DNA of 64,000 bases. It comes from Ryuthela nishihirai. Taxonomy: Eukaryota > Arthropoda > Arachnida > Araneae > Heptathelidae. The position numbers and the translations under genes were made by a program. The stretch is taken from NCBI GenBank assembly GCA_038380435.1, contig JAWZYU010000017.1:27462483-27526482 (forward strand), given 5' to 3'. Under the pieces are notes generated by a model. The model had not been told where the DNA came from. It saw only the letters and a list, made by a program, of their open reading frames with translations, and did no database searches. Positions 11,455-23,492 of the stretch are shown here, one piece after another; the first letter of the stretch is position 1, and every line of letters starts with the position of its first letter.

Positions 11455-11880
11455 TTTATGTGCCAAATGAAAGCTTGTAAAGCGGGGAATGTTATAGACT
11501 ATAAAATGTTGACTCCCGTGCTTTCTTCCTCCTTAAAAAAGGAGAAATGTGAAAACTATTCTTAAGCTATATCTCCGCAACGCAAAGGCCGAAAGTAACA
11601 AGTTATACGTAGAATGAAAGCTTCTGACATGGAGAATGTCGTAGGCTACGAAACAATGACCCCCCTGCTTTCTTCCCCTCTACAAAAGGGGGGGGGAAAC
11701 GATGATGATATTTCCCATATATCTCAATGCGAGTGCCGAAAGTAAGTATTTATATGTTGAATGAAAGCTTGTGACTCGTAGAATGTCACAGACTATGAAA
11801 CATTGATTTCCCCATGCTTTCTTACCCACTAAAAAACTGGGAAATATGAAAATCATTCTACTATATCATCGGAACGCGAT
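11455..11880 (-). repeat. Three ~150-bp tandem repeats, right arm
   Basis: Inverted counterpart of the left-arm block, visible on the plus strand as AATGAAAGCTT followed by GACTATAAAATGT or similar and TGCTTTCTT. Units occur near 11465, 11610 and 11755. Their presence in both arms shows that the tandem structure predates or accompanied the inverted duplication. Confidence 0.75.
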
Positions 11881-12886
11881 GGCTTACAGTTACGAGTTAG
11901 GTGTCAAATGAAATATCATATAATGATTGTCTAAAACCATTTCGAATTTCACCCCCACTATTCCCCCTGACAAAATGTGGTAATGATTTCACGGTAATGA
12001 GTCGTATCTCAAATTATAGCTGGTGATGTCTCCAATGTCGTGGTCTACCTGAAACGTGATTTCAAAAGGGGGGAATAAATGTGCTCGATGCTTATGGATG
12101 GTATACCAAAGTTTTGGAAGGCAGGTGTGTATTTATAGTGGAAATAAAAAATATAAATCAAAAAATTAAAAAAAGTACCTATATTCTTATAGGGCCCTAA
12201 AAAGCAGAAAATAAACGTAAAGCACAACGAAGTAGATGAATCACTGCAGTCTGTGACGAGGACGTCTCACGCTATTACAGTTGTTCAGCAGGTCTCTATT
12301 TTTTAAACATATCTCTCGTAGAACAACTAGTTCTGCGAGACATGTGGTCTCCGAGTTCATAATTTCACGATCGTTTTCTTACTTTTTATGAATGATTCAA
12401 TCTCCATTAGCGATGTTATTTCAGGACAAGTACCTCTACTGCTTTCCCGATCGATATTTGAACATACGATATCGATTTCGAGGTCGCTATGACTATCGAG
12501 ACCCTCGTTTGATTCCATGACACGATGCAGTGCAGTGATAAACCGCTAGCGAATCAAAGCTTAAATTTACTGCGCTTTTCAAATCGGGAGAATGGAAGCA
12601 AAGTCTTATAGGGCTGTACTCTCCTTGTGGCATAATGTTATGAAGCATTTCTCATGCATCGGTTTGAACAGTGGGAAGAAATATTTGGATTTCACTCTTC
12701 CATTCTCCCTAGACAAATACTTCTTGATACAAACTGTGTTTTAACTTTCACTGAGTTAAAATTACTCACGTTGGTAACAGGGGTATTGAGGTTTGGTTTC
12801 GTCATCAGAACGTCTATTTATAATGGGGATGATTAAGTGCTACGACGTCCTTCGTGCGAGCCGTAAAGAGCGAGGAGCGCCTGGTA

Positions 12887-13099
12887 CAGTCGCTCAAAAA
12901 AGTATCCGAACACTACGGTTGATTACAGAATTAAGAAAAAATATCTGGCAACGATTTTTTTTAGAAATAGTGATCTGACAACTTTCGTGTCACGTGACAC
13001 GAAAGTTGCCAGATCACTAATTTCTAAAAAAACGTTGCCAGATATTTTTTCTGAATTTTCTAATCAACCATAGTGTTCGGATACTTTTTTGAGCGACTG
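12887..13099. mobile_element. Palindromic mariner-type MITE, 213 bp, TA TSD
   Basis: The whole element is a near-perfect inverted repeat: it begins CAGTCGCTCAAAAAAGTATC and ends GATACTTTTTTGAGCGACTG, with the centre at a GTCACGTGAC palindrome near 12990. It is flanked by TA on both sides (12885-12886 and 13100-13101). The left arm (9377-9400 region) and the third family copy near 35800 carry the unfilled site, reading GGTACGGAAG straight through. This confirms both the insertion and the TA duplication. CAGT ends and a TA target are typical of Tc1/mariner elements. No coding capacity. Confidence 0.93.
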
Positions 13100-13288
13100 T
13101 ACGGAAGAAGAAGGGTACTGAACTAGAAGAAGTTGCCCCCTCGATACTGTAAGCTTTCTGCGCAGGAAGAACGGTTTTTCCATCTCGCTAGAGTGACAGG
13201 CATAGGCACTTAGAATTCGGAGGCTTTGCTTGTTGGCCGTGTTGCTGCGGCTTCGAGCAAATTCACTTCGCCATGTAAAATCATATGA

Positions 13289-14022
13289 GAGATATTCTAA
13301 AATAGTAACACAACGTTTGACTATCACAGATGATCAAACATCCATAGAGTTAATGAACTTATCCTCATACGTGATCCGTTGAACAAACATAAGGAACCAA
13401 TAACAGTGGAGTACATATATTGACGACAGGTTGCAACGCGAAATAAAATTTCTTCGGCGCGGTTAGTCGTATTAGTCATATGCGTCTTGCGACCTGATCA
13501 CACATTCGCCAAAAGACGGAACAAAGGTAAGAAAAATTTTTAAAGGGCGAAGAGGGCCCATGCCTCCCCCTTTCAGAATGCTAATAATAGTGACAGCTGC
13601 AAAAAAATATGAAACTTGTTGATATTTCATATATTTTTTCAAGAAATTGTTTGAACATTTATAAAACAGAGGTGAATGTTTTTCACCCTGATTCTTTACG
13701 GCGACCATTCGTTCTATATTTTAAAGGATAATCCTATATTTTAGGGCGTTGTCCTATATCTTTGTATAAAATTAGAGGAAGAATTTGTTGCCCTATATTT
13801 TTTGTTCTGCTCTTTACAAGTCCTCTATATTAAATGCGAAATAAAAATCGTTCTGTCTTGCCACTAATTTTCATAAATTTATCTTATTTTTATTGATATG
13901 ACTGGGGTTTTAAAAACTATGATATTTATAATTCAGAATTATTTTATTGTAGAAAATTAAATACTTTTTAAAATAGTGTGAACTTTAGACAAATTAAAAG
14001 TTATGTTCTTTTTTACGTTCTT
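13289..14022. repeat. Foldback-family outer sequence
   Basis: Matches 36009-36752 almost base for base, including the CCTATATTTTAGGG/CCTATATTTTTTG motifs near 13730-13800, and continues directly from the right arm. It has no counterpart left of 9197. A 78-codon minus-strand frame (13472-13708) is open in both copies. Since the DNA copies are nearly identical, this alone says nothing about coding. Similarity stops near ACGT at 14022. Confidence 0.75.
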
Positions 14023-15361
14023 GAATTTTGTTTGCATTTTAAATAGAATTAATTATGTGTATTATTCATTTTAGCTTAGAGCTTTTAAGGATAATTAATA
14101 CTTTTGGAAGATGAGTTTGCTAGACATAGCATAAAATTAATGAGTATCATGAAAAAAGTCATGAACAAATAGTTTCTAACGAAAGAAATTGCCAGAAGAT
14201 AAGCTTTTCAATTTTCAATAAGTGTCATATGTTTTCGTCGGGAAAAACGATCATAGTAGCTATTGCAAATTTTTTTTATCCTTATTTATGGTTGTTTGTT
14301 TAAGAAAAACATCTACTGAAAACTGAATTTATTTATATTGGGTTATTTACTTATATTGGGCTATTACTTTAAAACAAAGTAAAAAATATAATTTTTTACT
14401 GAGATTTTTATGAATTTTTTGATAAAGGTTATACCATTTTATACTCACTGCACCTTTTTTTATTCTGACAGTCTCACGTAAATCAAAGTTATAAATGCAG
14501 ATATTTGTTTATAAAGAACTTTTCTGGAATTCACATGGCCTAAAGTAATCCAGAATGGCCAAAAAGCCCTTGGCCTTAAATCTTGAGATATATCAGATCA
14601 AAACTCTTCTTAGTGAGTTCATTTTTCTAACTCTGGGGCAGTAGGAGATGGAGGCAAAGCTCTCACCTTCGAAATCGTAGAATGGTTGAAAACTAAGATT
14701 AAAATTTAGTAACTTTTTGTCTGTAACGATTCATTTTCATCTTCTTTACCATTCTATTGCATCGCTTTTATGTTTAATATTCTTAATTTAAAATTAAATT
14801 ATTATATTAAAAAATTGCGCGTATTTACTTTTCACTACCATGGCCATTTAATTTTTCAGCTTTTCCACTACAACTTCTCTTACAAATGCCTGTTCTGATT
14901 TTTACCCTTTACGGTATCAGGTAAGGAACAAACGTCAATCGCAAGTTTTTTTTATTTTTTTTTTTTATTTTTTTCACCTTCATTCGTGTACTGAGTTTGA
15001 CCTGATTTAAATATTGTGATTCAATTATATCTGGGTAAAACATCGTCTCGAATTTGGAAAACTGAAAATATCCATTTCCATACTCTAATCTCAATAAGAG
15101 GAATCAAATGGAAACTTTTCTCGGCAAAATTTTAGGTTATATTCTAGGTAAAGTAAGCATAATTATGCGCTTTAGTATGTTATAAAATTTTGAAATGCAA
15201 ATAAATAAATAAATAAATAAATAAATAAAGAAATCAGTATGCGCAGAGAAATTCAAAATTCCCTAAAAATGGTTGAATTCACATGATTTCTTCCCATAAA
15301 CTTCCATCGTTCTATTTCATTTGATATGTTAGCTTCACATGGTTTACCCGCAAATGAGGTT
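14023..15361. other. AT-rich sequence, no gene; (AAAT)n at 15199-15229
   Basis: Low-complexity AT-rich DNA with a T-run around 14946-14973 and a tetranucleotide repeat AAAT (about 7.5 units) at 15199-15229. The microsatellite may mark the 3' tail region of the minus-strand LINE fragment that follows, although it lies at its 3' side with the wrong base strand for a poly(A). No coding pattern seen. Confidence 0.5.
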
Positions 15362-16430
15362 TTACCCTCCATTGCAGAAACTTAAACAGAATGCGAAATC
15401 AAAATTTCTTTGCTCATGCTTATTATTCTCTGATTTTTGAGTTTCGTTTGGACTCTTATACATCATGGATTTCAATTTCAATACCGCATTTTCTGTTACT
15501 GTACCTTTCCTGAATCCAAACTGATTTGGAGAAATAAAGCTATTTTTATCTAAGAAAGATATTATTTTTTGCTTCACAATTTTTCATCTGTTTTCGAGAA
15601 TATAGACGACAACGGTATTGGTTTATAATTTTCCAAACTTTTGCTTCCCCTCTCTTATGAATTTGTACAATAATTGCTATTTTCAAAACTGCTGGGAAAA
15701 TATCCTGCTGAAAGGATTTATTCAATAATAAATATAAAAGATCGTTTATTTCCGGATAAATTTCCTTAACAATTTTTGCAGTAATGTTATCAAAACCACT
15801 TGATTTTCCATTTTCTAGGGTATTTATAACTGTATTAATTTGTGGTTCGCAATATATTCCACAAAAAATATACTTTTTGTATGTCCCTGTATATCACAAA
15901 TAAAGGTATCATCACTACTTTCAGAAGTAACTAAAGTTTCAACACTGTCTTTAAAATACTAATTAAATCGGTTTGCTAGCAAAAGAGGATTGCTATTCAC
16001 AAGGTATACCTCCCCCTCATCATTAATTTCTAGATTTAAATTATTTCTCTTCATGTCATTCTCACAAAATTCATTTATAGCATCCCAGTTTTTCTTCGAG
16101 TTTGATTTAGTTCCTACGAACCTATTTCTGTAATATAGATTTTTTGCTTCTCTAATTAATGATGTGAGTAAATTTCTGTAAACCTTATAGTCTATAATAT
16201 CCTATTAAGACATTAAATTTAGTTTATAACGTTTACCCAGTTCTTTTGTTTCCTTTATAGAATTAACAATTCCATACGTGATCAATAGTTTTAGTTTTTT
16301 AGTATTTCTATGGGTCACCATTTCTATTGAAGTTTCTATTGCATTCTGAATTATTGATATGAAGCTGTAAAACCCATCATCTATATTCAGATCACTAATT
16401 TGACTCCAATACATATTTTTTAAACATTTT
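15362..16430 (-). pseudogene. LINE reverse transcriptase fragment, minus strand
   Basis: Read from 16430 downward: a linker with I-S-D-L-N-I-D-D and G-I-V-N-S-I-K-E-T-K (16205-16414), then RT fingers G-K-S-S-G-F-D-N-I-T and I-F-P-A-V-L-K-I-A-I-I-V near 15830-15680, then F-I-S-P-N-Q-F-G-F-R-K-G (15362-15577). These are the usual first RT motifs of CR1/Jockey-type LINEs. The palm with the YxDD motif is missing, so the copy is truncated at about 15360. Frames are shifted at least twice. It is not obviously the same family as the LINE at 1-4745, though motif order agrees. Confidence 0.7.
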
Positions 16431-17934
16431 TTAATTAAAAAAATTCGGATTTCTCTACTTCATAAGTTCGTTTTTTAAAACCTTCTCTAATGTCATAACC
16501 AAGGGTACATTATAGTTCTAAATTAATATCAAAAAATTTCTCGTTTCAAAAGCCTTCATGTTGAATGAAATTGTACATTTTTATCATGATTTCGCATTGA
16601 ATTCACAACAGAAATTTTATTAGCATGGTTTCAAATAAAAATGCGTTGTAGTTTGGAACGAAAATTATAAGCGGGATGGGATCCCTCTTGATCATTGCAA
16701 TGGCAAAAAAATTACGTATTTAATGTTATTTCAAAATGTTAAGACCTTACTAATGTTCCTCCTCATCTGTAGAGCATAGGAAACGGAGAGTACATATCCT
16801 CCACGGATCTAGAAATAAATACAGGAATGGGGGGAGAGGGGAAGTGATTCGTTCTAGCCGGAGAAAAGTAAAATTCAGGAGGCAAGACAACTGGAATTCC
16901 ATTACAGTATACATTTTCACCTTACTATTACAGATTTTTAAAAAACACTTGAGAAATGAGTACATATACATAGTTTAATGACTTTTGCCTTCATTATCCA
17001 TACTAGCATTCTCAAAAGGACGCACTGTCCTCATTCACCCTCCCCCCTTACATATGGACCTGATACATATTATATTAATTTAAAATTTTAGCTTATTCAG
17101 AACCACTAAAATAACTCCCCCCCCCCTCCCTGAAGACCACGAAATATATTCTATGGCGTGTGTAGAATTTAAAAACTGCAATAACGAAAGAAGCGAATTT
17201 ACTTTCGAAAACGAACTATTAACTTTCGAAAACGAGTTATTAATGAAATTTTACTATTAATACGCATATGTACTTTTACTAATAATACACATACGTAGTT
17301 TAACTATTAATACATATATGTCATTTTGCTGTTAATTTAATTCGGATTTTTATTCAAACCGAAAGTATTTCGACTTTGTAATATTTTTCCTGCTATAATT
17401 TTATATTACATTTGTCGTATAAGGTGATTTTCCCCAATAGTTCAGTGTACAAATAACCCCGTTTAATGCAAAAGATGCAGTCTGAGGAGATTCGGCAAAA
17501 GGGAGAATCTTTATTTGCTTTCTTTTTTTTAGATATCTTATTGATTTTTTTTATATTTATTTCTTGTATTATACTGGATGTTTTATTACAACAAAAATGA
17601 TTATAATTCTCAATTTTTATTAAAAAAATGCATAAATAAATAACTGCATGAAATGTGTACATATATAATCGTTTAGTTAATTTCACAATTTATTTCTTAA
17701 TAAGGAAACCGTCTAGCGTAATTTGATTGTCTCCGTTTTATACATATTATTTGTAACATTATTAGAAAAAAAATTGACACCAGTAACTAGTGTTGTTAAT
17801 CATGTAAACAATTAATTAGTTTATTTAGTTTTTGTAGTTTTCTCTTCGAGATATTTTCCAATAGAATCACAGGAAACGAGAAGCTACTGTTGATGCTTCT
17901 TCGACGAGCTACGCAGAATTATGAATTAATATCT
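16431..17934. other. No recognisable gene
   Basis: AT-rich DNA. Near 17119 there is a run of nine or more C. At 17200-17340 short imperfect repeats of ACTATTAATAC-CATA-GT occur three times with a period of about 30 bp. Small ORFs show no domains. Confidence 0.4.
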
Positions 17935-18476
17935 GTGAAAACTGTTGGCCTGTAAATGGTAGCTAGGCTTAAACTGGAAGAAGAGTTGTGTAGCAATCCC
18001 TAGTGATGATGCACAGAACCGGCCAAGTCTAGCACCTAATGTCCGACCCTGCCTTCTCGTGGTGCAGGCCGTTAGTACCTTTCAAAAGAGATATTCTCTT
18101 TTGGAAGGGAACGGAAGGGGAGGATTGTTAGTTCAGTATGGCCTACTGATCTGGTCATCTATGGCCACTTTTTTCTTCAAACCTGCTGAGGAGTGGTCAA
18201 CTTCACAGGGTCCTGGTGCTGAGCATTTATACCTACTAGACTGGACTTGTTTATGGATTTGAGTTTGATTATGGATCCTGGACTTGCTGCACTGGTGGGC
18301 CTCTGTTGAGAGAGAGTCTGCTGCTGTGTTTTCTGTTTGCTTTTGGGTTGCCAGCTCTAAGTGAACAGAAGCATGGTATACCTTATATCAGCTGGTGGAT
18401 AATCCTAATCAGAGGCCATCGCAGGTACCTGAACCTTACTTAGCTAGTTGGGCATCGTCAAGCCTAAACTGGAGTA

Positions 18477-19877
18477 ATGTGTCTCAGGCTCCAGTTTAGG
18501 GCAGGCCATATGGCTCTTGAAAAAGTCCACTTGAAAAGGTGGTGCCTGAAGTTCCTACCAGCATCGGTGACTTCAGCCTTTAGCGGAAGAGGAACAGGTC
18601 TTTGCCCCATGCCTGCGATCAGGGGGTTGTTTGATATTGTTGGCCCTACCAATCTCAATAAACATAATTTCTTAAAAAATCCTACTAATCATTTTCTCTC
18701 TGCAGGAACGTGGAACGTGAGGACATTACATAGAGATTATTCTCTTGATGTCCTCATGCAGGAATTCCAGCGCTATAACTTAGATATTCTAGGCTTGCAA
18801 GAGACCAGATGGACAGGTAAAGGTGAGATACTTAAAAATAACTTTAAATTTCTCTTTACAGGGAGGGAGGATGGAAAGCATCACCAAGGCGTGGGTCTGC
18901 TGCCCAGCAGATATGCTAGTGATGCTCTTCTAGGATATGAGTGCATTAATGAAAGGCTTCTTACAGAAAATTTTCAGACAAGCATTAAAGACTTGAATGT
19001 TATCTGCTGTTATGCCCCAACTGAGGATGTTGATGAGGATGAGAAGGGTAGGTTTTACGGACAACTTCAGGATATTTTGAATTCTGTCAAGAAAGGAGAT
19101 ATTACCCTTGTTCTAGGTGACTTCAATGCCAAAGTTGGTACTGACTCTGATCTTTTGCGAGGGGTGATAGGCCCTTTTGGTATTGATAGCTGCAATGGCA
19201 ATGGGCAACGTCTCCTACAGGTAAGTAAACTTAATGGTTTCAGAATAACTAACACATATTACAAACACCGCGACATACATAATTACACATGGGTTTCACC
19301 TGATGGGCTGCATAGGAATATGATTGATTATATATTAATTAACAGCAAATGGGCTAGTTCTGTTAGAAATACCAGGGCATATAGGGGAGCTGAAATTGGA
19401 TCTGACCATTACCTTGTTAAAAGTGTCTTGCAACTTAAACTTAAAAAGTGTTGTGCTAGGGTTAAAAAATTTACCTTTAATACTGAAGCTCTGAAAGACC
19501 CAGTTATAGTTAAAGCTTACCATGATAGGTTACTTAGTGATTATGACAGGCATGGTTTGCTTAATACTGAAGTTGAGGAAGAATGGGGCCATTTTAAACA
19601 GGCTATTTTGGAAACTAAGAGTACACTTTTAGGAAAAAAGGAGCAGAGGAGGCAGAATTATTTAAGTGATAAGGCACTTGAGCTTATTACAGAAAGAAGG
19701 AACTGCAGGAATGTCCTTAATCAGTACCCTACTAGTCCTAATAGAAAGGATTACAGAGAACTTAATAAACGTGTAAAGGATCAGTTAGCTACTGATAAGA
19801 ATTTTGCAATGATGGCTTGGCTGACAAAGCTGAAGAAGCAGTTAGGCAGCACAACAGCAGAGAGCTGTACCAGATAG
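18477..19877 (+). pseudogene. RTE endonuclease part of ORF
   Basis: 466 codons. From about residue 78 an APE/exonuclease III-type endonuclease is clear: G-T-W-N-V-R-T-L (metal-binding Asn), L-Q-E-T-R-W (catalytic Glu), the Y-A-P-T segment, V-L-G-D-F-N-A-K (catalytic Asp and Asn), M-I-D-Y-I-L-I and G-S-D-H-Y-L-V (catalytic Asp-His). All key residues are retained. It nicks target DNA for target-primed reverse transcription. The first ~75 codons are not typical of the domain and may be 5' region that happens to be open. The reading shifts to another frame around 19810-19830, where the RT frame begins, so the original single protein is split. Confidence 0.85.
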
Positions 19878-21577
19878 TTAATGTTTTATGTGGTAGAAAA
19901 CGGACAGGCATACAAGGATTGCAGGATAAACAAGGTAAGGTTATAGATGGTGAGGATTCTGTCATGGCTAGGTGGGCTGAGCATTTCAGTGATGTTCTAA
20001 ACAATGTGGTTAGTTCTACTCCCATTGTTTGTAATGATGGTAGATGCATTGGTGGCTTTAATGTTGGCCCTATAACACAATCTGAAGTTATTATGGGCAT
20101 TTCTAAACTTAAACTTCATAAATCCCCAGCGGTAGATGAAATTACTACAGAAATGCTCAGAGCTGGGAATGTTTCAGTTACCACTTGGATGACTGAAATT
20201 TTAAATAATATTTATGATAAAGGCATGGTTCCTAAAGATTTTACTAGAGCTATTATTATCCCTATTTTCAAAAAAAGTGATCGCAGTTCTTGTGATAACT
20301 ATAGGGGTATCAGCCTACTCTTTGTTCCAGGTAAAGTTCTTTCCATGATTGTGCTTAATAGAATTAAGAATCTGGTTGACAGTCAATTGCGTGATGAGCA
20401 ATGTGGATTCAGAAGTGGTAGGGGATGTGTAGATGAAATATTTTCACTTAGGCAGAATCTTGAGAAATGTTTAGAGTTTCAGAAACCTTTGGTTGCTAGC
20501 ATTGTTGATTTCAAAAAGGCTTCCTACTCTGTTGATCGTCATAATTTGTGGTTGATTGTGAGATCATATGGTATACCAGACAAGTTAGTTAACATAATGA
20601 AAGCTCTCTATAATAACACTGAGTCGTGTGTGAGAGGTGGTAAGGCTTGTAGCAATTGGTTTAGCATTACTTCTGGTGTTCGAGAAGGGTGCATTTTGTC
20701 TCCTTTTCTCTTTAATTTGGTTATTGATTATATTATGCAAAATTCACTTCAAGAGAAAGATTTTGGCCTTAAATGGGCTGGAGATACGAAAATTTCTGAT
20801 TTAGATTATGCTGATGATTTAGCCCTTTTGGCAAATGATGCTGATGAGATGAACTCTTTCATTCAGGCTGTTGATGAGACTGGTAGTAGAGTAGGTTTGG
20901 TTATAAACAGAGAGAAAACTAAAGTGATGAAAATTGATCAGGCAGGCTGTGATTCAGTTCATCTGAATGGTTGCAGTCTTGAGAAGGTGTCTCAGTTTAA
21001 TTACCTTGGGAGCTATGTAACAGATACTGGTGATGTGCGGCATGAGATTAACAGACGAAAAGGGGTTGCGGCCGGGACTTTTAAGAATCTATGGAGATTG
21101 TGGAAAAATAGGCGTATACACCTAAAGACTAAAATTAGACTGTATAATAGTTTGGTTCTTTCTAGGGTTAGTTATGGTACTGAAACTTGGAAGCTGTGTA
21201 AACAAGATAACAGGAAACTAGATGCTTTTGATTCTAGATGCTTAGATAGTATCTTGGGTATTAGGTGGTTTAACTTTGTAACTAATGATGAGGTTAGGCA
21301 AAGGAGTCTGAAACCTCCTTTAAGCAGCATATTGTGCAGAGAGAGACTCCGCTGGTTTGGCCATGTTTGCCCGTATGGATAATTATAGATTGGCGAATAG
21401 GGTTATGAACAGTGTGCCTAGAAGCCTAAGAAGGAGGGGGAGACTTAGGATTCAGTGGGCAGACAATGTCAAATAGGACCTTGTTAGAATTGGTGTGCAG
21501 TGGCCGGATACAGCAGACGTAGCTCAGAACAGATATGTTTGGAGAATTAAACTGCGCTGTCTGGTTGGACCTCCGTA
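19817..21577 (+). pseudogene. RTE reverse transcriptase part of ORF
   Basis: The main open frame runs to 21382 (521 codons). It shows RT fingers A-I-I-I-P-I-F-K-K and N-Y-R-G-I-S-L-L, the D-E-Q-C-G-F-R segment, palm motif A I-V-D-F-K-K-A (its second acidic position reads S-Y-S instead of the F-D/F-N seen in the other copies), G-V-R-E-G-C-I-L-S-P, and L-D-Y-A-D-D-L, the catalytic YADD box, then thumb motif Q-F-N-Y-L-G-S. After R-W-F-G-H-V the frame breaks near 21365 and the C-terminal tail continues in another frame to about 21577, as comparison with the minus-strand copy at 42 kb shows. One catalytic-region change plus two frame breaks argue for loss of function. Confidence 0.85.
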
Positions 21578-21786
21578 GCCCATGGCTGCTTGAGGATGAT
21601 GATGATGATGAAAACTGTTAATTTTCATAAAAAGCATGTCATAAGAAACCGGCTGACCGATACACCAAATATTTATGCGTATGTATTTATGTCTATCAAT
21701 TTTAAGATTTTTTTAACGGAAATTTTTCTAACAAAAGGGAAAAGAAACCATGTTATTCCGAATCCGCTTTAAACGAGAGTTGTCTG

Positions 21787-23492
21787 TATTAGGTCTGTAA
21801 ATGGTAGCTAGGCATAAATTGGAAGGAGAGCTGTGTACCAATCTCCAGTGATGGTGCATAGAACCAGCTGGTCTAGGCACCTAATATCCGACCCCGCCTT
21901 CTCGTGGTGCAGGCGTTAGTACCTTATAAAAAAGATATTCCACCGCCTCCTCGAACACTGCCTGTCGAATCGCGTAAAGAGCATGTTTCTTATGCACGAA
22001 ATTTTGTTATTAGGCGATCAGCGCCATCTAGGGACGGTTCCCTTGTCTAATGTAACAAGCATATAGTTCCTTTGACTTATTGTAGCAATCGTACTACACA
22101 TTTTAAAATTTAAAGTGCTTTATAGTTTAATTTGCTGAAAATAATTTTTCATTACTTTTTTCAGTTTTTTTCAGCATAACTTCTTGAAGGAATAGAAGGG
22201 ATATATAAATTTTATTTTGAGTTATAGAAACCATGACGCTTAAAGATACCGTGATGCATCCTCAACTTTTCAGCATTCCTTTGTAAAAAAACAAAATATC
22301 TTGAAAATATAAATAGCAATTGCTTTTCAACATGTACCATGCAATTTTAGCAACTTTTGCCCGTAATAAATTAAGTGCAGATATCCCATTTTTAAAAATA
22401 CTTCCAAAATTTCTACTGTATGTTTTGCTGAAAGTGATAATTAGCATGTTCCTTGAAAAACTCAATTTAAAAGAATATTCGAATGAAGTGATGTTTAATA
22501 ATTTAACACTTCCTATTGACAGATGATGAAATGTCCATATTGGTGTTTCATTAACGGCGAGACCAATTTTGAATTATTTTGGCTTTTAAATTTTAAACAT
22601 TACGCTTAGAATAAATATATTTCGGAAATTGAATGTGTGTTTTCTTCACAAAATATTGCAGAAAAAATCCAGAAATTTAATATTATGGAATTTAATGTAT
22701 ATATATATAAACATTTCCCTTTTTCAGAATTAAGTATTTCAATAACAAAATTTTCCCCACTGCTACATTGCTTTATAGAGATAACATTAAAGGCTGCTCA
22801 TGATTAAGTTTATATCAAAAAATGTTTTCAAAACCAAATCTCTGCAAAATAACTTGCAATTGTTAGAAAATGAGAAGTCCATTAAAAAAAAGAGTAATAA
22901 GAGAAATTAATTATTCTTTAAAATTGTACTACTCTATAAATTTAAATACGTGTTCCCCAAAACTTTAATTGCTTTGAGACAAAAAAAACACAGCTGTTGA
23001 ACAGTTCTGTGACAAAAAAATTAAATAAGCTCTTTAACAGCTCCATGTAAAAAATGTCGTAAAACGGCATTTTATTCATTATTTTGCCTTATATTTATGA
23101 ACTATTTCCACTAACGGCATTACAAAGCAGATTTCATTTTCCCACATTATTAAATAACTTATAGTTTTGGTTGTGTATCTTATAAATACGTCAATGACAG
23201 GACTTCATGCATTGAAACGCACTGTTAGCAAGTCTCTGTGTATACTAGGCGGCCAATGCCATCTGTCGGTCAATGCACGAACTAGTGGGAACCGGTTTTT
23301 TCGCATTTTGAGACTGTTTCGACAGGCAGTGTTCGAGGAGGCGGTGGATATTCTCTGTTGGAAGGGAACGGAAGGGAGAGGGCTGCCAGTTCAGTGTGGC
23401 CTACTGATCTGGTCATCTATGACCACTCTTTTGTTTTCTACCCTGCTGAGGAGTGTTCAACTTCACAAAGTCCTGGTTCTGACCATTTATAC
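21787..23492 (+). mobile_element. RTE-like LINE 5' fragment (copy 2), split
   Basis: 21787-21940 matches the 5' end of copy 1 (17940-18090: the TGTAAATGGTAGCTAGGC and CTTCTCGTGGTGCAGGC blocks), and 23354-23492 continues it (TTGGAAGGGAACGGAAGGG, CTGGTCATCTATG, GCTGAGGAGTG). The 1.4 kb between is a separate inserted element. The copy is cut at 23492 where hAT copy A starts and does not resume beyond it. Presence of an intact-looking 5' end next to copy 1's 3' end suggests a head-to-tail neighbour insertion. Confidence 0.8.
21941..23346. mobile_element. 1.4-kb TIR DNA element with GATATTC duplication
   Basis: Terminal inverted repeats of about 29 bp: left CACCGCCTCCTCGAACACTG then CCTGTCGAA, right its reverse complement ending CAGTGTTCGAGGAGGCGGTG. 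GATATTC flanks both ends (21934-21940 and 23347-23353), and RTE copy 1 has this site uninterrupted at about 18091 (GATATTCTCT). The interior is AT-rich without a recognisable transposase; the small frames at 22262-22526 face each other and look accidental. The superfamily is unclear: a 7-bp (possibly 8-bp with one mismatch) TSD and CAC...GTG ends do not settle hAT versus others. Confidence 0.85.

Larger units (their letters stand above)
9197..13288. repeat. Foldback element: ~4-kb imperfect palindrome
   Basis: The left arm (9197-10967) is the reverse complement of the right arm (11134-13288) with scattered substitutions and small indels; the unpaired centre is about 165 bp. Landmarks pair in order: the 9433-9615 segment with 12654-12836, TAGGGCCCTA near 10073 with the one near 12192, the CTATTCCCCC block near 10305 with the one near 11960, and the tandem repeat blocks. 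The right arm has one extra ~150-bp piece near 11280-11455 and the mariner MITE. Long inverted repeats built from internal tandem repeats are the hallmark of Foldback-type DNA elements. No transposase was recognised. A second copy of right-arm sequence is at 26748-27359 and 35756-36752. Confidence 0.85.
11134..13288 (-). repeat. Foldback right arm
   Basis: Reverse complement of the left arm. Beyond 13288 the sequence no longer pairs with the left flank but still matches the second copy of the family to about 14022. The right arm therefore carries element sequence that the left side has lost or never had. The arm is interrupted by a mariner-type MITE at 12887-13099. Confidence 0.8.
17935..21612 (+). 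mobile_element. RTE-like LINE, near full length (copy 1)
   Basis: Contains a ~500-bp 5' region (shared with 21787-21940 and 23354-23492), an APE endonuclease frame, a reverse transcriptase frame and a 3' end made of GAT repeats (about 21595-21612). A very short 3' region ending in a simple trinucleotide repeat instead of poly(A), and an EN-RT protein without gag or RNase H, are features of the RTE clade. Three further copies are present: a 5' piece at 21.8-23.5 kb, and minus-strand copies ending in (ATC)n at 42091 and 52431. One frameshift between EN and RT and one near the C-terminus make this copy inactive. Confidence 0.85.

Noticed and set aside
16750..16971. 73-codon minus-strand frame
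   Set aside because: No domain, low complexity, AT-rich surroundings.
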